From Rhynchospora pubera (taxonomy: Eukaryota > Streptophyta > Magnoliopsida > Poales > Cyperaceae), in contig CM051459.1 in NCBI GenBank assembly GCA_028095005.1, positions 3,649,190-3,713,189 of the forward strand: a stretch of 64,000 nt of DNA. Direction: 5' to 3'. This document shows positions 62,593-64,000 of this stretch, one piece after another. The notes beneath the pieces are model-generated. The model searched no databases, was not told where the DNA came from, and saw only the letters and a program-made list of their open reading frames with translations. The translations under genes were made by a program, and so were the position numbers. How positions within the stretch are numbered: the stretch's first letter is position 1; every line of letters begins with the position of its first letter.

Positions 62593-63771
62593 TCATCTTA
62601 TCTTCACTTTACGTCCGTTGAAAGCATCGTAGTTCTTCCAAAAATGAATGAGCGAGATTCTTAAAAAATGCTTGGTGTTCTCCTTCGTGGTTGTGTGCAT
62701 GGTTGGTCCGATTATGATGCGATACTTGATTTGCGGGTTGCTACCTTTCATCGCATCGATATTCTCCAAGCATTTCTCAAGTTGAGGGCTCAAGTCGAAT
62801 TTGGTGAACTTGTCATTTGTCACGTCGGATGCCTCGACTCTGAGAGGGTTATCACCATCTTTCTTCTTCTCAGATTCATCAATAACGGAGACTATTGGAG
62901 GATCCTTCAATTCCAACTCATTAGATTTTTCAATATAAGTTAATCTAATTGGAATGAAAATTGGAGAGACATTAGGCGGAGGTGCTACATACTTTGGTTC
63001 TACAATTTTCTCTTGTTTTTCATTTGTTTCAAATTGTATGTCATCATCACTATCAGTCTCATAGCAAATTGCAATTTCTTTTAGAGAACTAAAACTGTCT
63101 AATTCTTCATTACCTTGCAATGTCATTTTATCATTTTGGTCATCTTGTGATCTATATGAGGAACACGTTTCGTGGGCAATTTCATTCTCAAGCATCCAAG
63201 TTTCTAGTTGTGTGGCATATTTGTCAAGATTGCTGAACTTAGATGCTATGGAATTCATTTCTCTAACAATTTCCTCATTTAGCTTTGTTTGATAGGGCAT
63301 AAAATCATAAAGGAATAATTCATCACTTGACATTTGCAAAGGTAATTGAGAACTATAAGTTTCAGAAAAGAAAGTTGACCTAGAGTCATGTCGAGACATT
63401 GATCTTTCACTATAACAAGAGAAACAAGAGTTATTAGTCAAACCAGAGTTGTATGCACTGTGTGTGGGTCTTGTGCCATGGCGTTCAGCTTGCCATGTGG
63501 CCGAGTGAGAAGCCGAGTGCACACCCAAGTGCTTATTTCGTGCGACCGGTGGTGCTCTTGCACCTGCATATCTCGTGCCATAGTGTCCTTTCCCAAGTAC
63601 TGCGCTTATTTTGTTGTTCACCACATTAACTTGATGTCTTAGTCGAGCCATAGAAAATTCGGATCTCGTCATTTCATGTGGTGCATGTTCCATTTGATAA
63701 GTGCAAGGGTCATGGTGCTCACTCCAATTGTCCTCCATATCTTGATCAAATTCCTGAAAAGAGTGAAACAT
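62593..63771 (-). CDS. Retrotransposon ORF, 392 aa, function not recognised
   Basis: First ORF after the PBS of the Athila-like element, where gag normally lies. Seen: His/Arg/Ser-rich N-terminal 150 residues, an acidic middle (ETDSDDDIQFETNEKQE), a Pro-rich link (APPPNVSPIFIPIRL) and a basic C-terminus (HFWKNYDAFNGRKVKIR). No CCHC zinc knuckle, protease, reverse transcriptase, RNase H or integrase motif is present, and none of these is found elsewhere between the LTRs. So the element is probably non-autonomous. It could be a degenerate gag, an env-position ORF moved next to the PBS by deletion, or a novel protein. Confidence 0.6.
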   Translation of the reverse strand: MFHSFQEFDQDMEDNWSEHHDPCTYQMEHAPHEMTRSEFSMARLRHQVNVVNNKISAVLGKGHYGTRYAGARAPPVARNKHLGVHSASHSATWQAERHGTRPTHSAYNSGLTNNSCFSCYSERSMSRHDSRSTFFSETYSSQLPLQMSSDELFLYDFMPYQTKLNEEIVREMNSIASKFSNLDKYATQLETWMLENEIAHETCSSYRSQDDQNDKMTLQGNEELDSFSSLKEIAICYETDSDDDIQFETNEKQEKIVEPKYVAPPPNVSPIFIPIRLTYIEKSNELELKDPPIVSVIDESEKKKDGDNPLRVEASDVTNDKFTKFDLSPQLEKCLENIDAMKGSNPQIKYRIIIGPTMHTTTKENTKHFLRISLIHFWKNYDAFNGRKVKIR

Positions 63772-63859
63772 GGTGACACAAGTAAATTTTTTTTTTTTTG
63801 ATAAAATAAAAAAATCTAGCCTTTAGCTACTAAAATAAGGAATTAATATCATGCTACCA

Positions 63860-63877
63860 TCCCCGGCAACGGCGCCA
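63860..63877 (-). other. Primer-binding site, Asp tRNA type
   Basis: Minus strand TGGCGCCGTTGCCGGGGA, the well-known PBS of Athila and related plant gypsy elements, four bases inside the LTR end. Confidence 0.85.
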
Positions 63878-63881
63878 TTTT

Positions 63882-64000
63882 TGATCGAGGGTGTAAACCT
63901 AGGTCAAACAAATAAACCTTGTACTCGACTAGTCGTTTGTAGTAGAGTAAATGTGTCGATCCCACAGAGATGGCGATGAATACTAATCCTATTTATTCGA
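63882..64000 (-). mobile_element. 5' LTR of the Athila-like element, cut by the window end
   Basis: Starts TGATCGAGG on the plus strand (minus-strand end CCTCGATCA, complementary to the TGATATC start). Only the first ~119 bp are in the window. Confidence 0.75.

Overview
The window looks like nuclear DNA of a flowering plant. It is AT-rich, with four recognisable plant protein-coding genes spread thinly among transposable elements, GT-AG introns, AAACCCTAG-type leader sequences and plant retrotransposon primer-binding sites. I cannot name the species. No CRISPR array, operon, rRNA gene or convincing tRNA gene is present.

Host genes: (1) 2501-5806, minus, a five-exon R3H plus SUZ domain nucleic-acid-binding protein (505 aa). 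(2) 23515-24720, minus, a single-exon GT29 sialyltransferase-like galactosyltransferase most like GALT29A (401 aa). (3) 27207-28037, minus, a single-exon DOG1-domain protein (276 aa). (4) 43135-47210, plus, a nine-exon uridine nucleosidase URH1 (328 aa after joining exons). They share no obvious pathway. Two further spliced-looking units at 11575-14330 and 19064-19810 (minus) have plausible splice sites but no protein family I can recognise.

Mobile DNA, left to right: a 9-bp-TSD Mutator-like element (6562-9757) whose ~280-bp inverted repeats contain nested palindromes and which was later hit by a solo LTR; three solo LTRs of one family (7309-9063, 16574-18330, 51736-53500), each with a perfect 5-bp duplication; many small hAT-like MITEs (TAGGG ends, 8-bp duplications) at 20783, 28225, 28887, 30512, 34846, 35274 and 47643; a larger relative of 1783 bp (31498-33280) carrying gene-leader-like DNA; a second hAT type with CAGGGGCGGAG ends (48648-49799); a SINE-like element near 39867; and two Helitron-like 3' ends.

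Tandem DNA: nine exact-length 99-bp units (36764-37655) inside a wider tract rich in TACTCC/TACTTCC, and a (TTA)n microsatellite at 40602-40677.

The right end (51516-64000) is nested LTR retrotransposon DNA: a TGTCACACCCC end split by a solo LTR, a PPT/LTR junction at 54257 followed by an array of paired 14-bp palindromes (54849-55560), a copia-type 5' LTR with initiator-Met PBS (56989-58797), and a minus-strand gypsy/Athila-like element (about 59036 to past the window end) with Asp-tRNA-type PBS, a 392-aa ORF, two PPT-like tracts and repeated AATTCGGTCCGAATT palindromes. The strongest candidates for undescribed structure are the paired-palindrome array, the mosaic solo LTRs, the palindromic MULE ends and the gene-leader-carrying hAT-like element.
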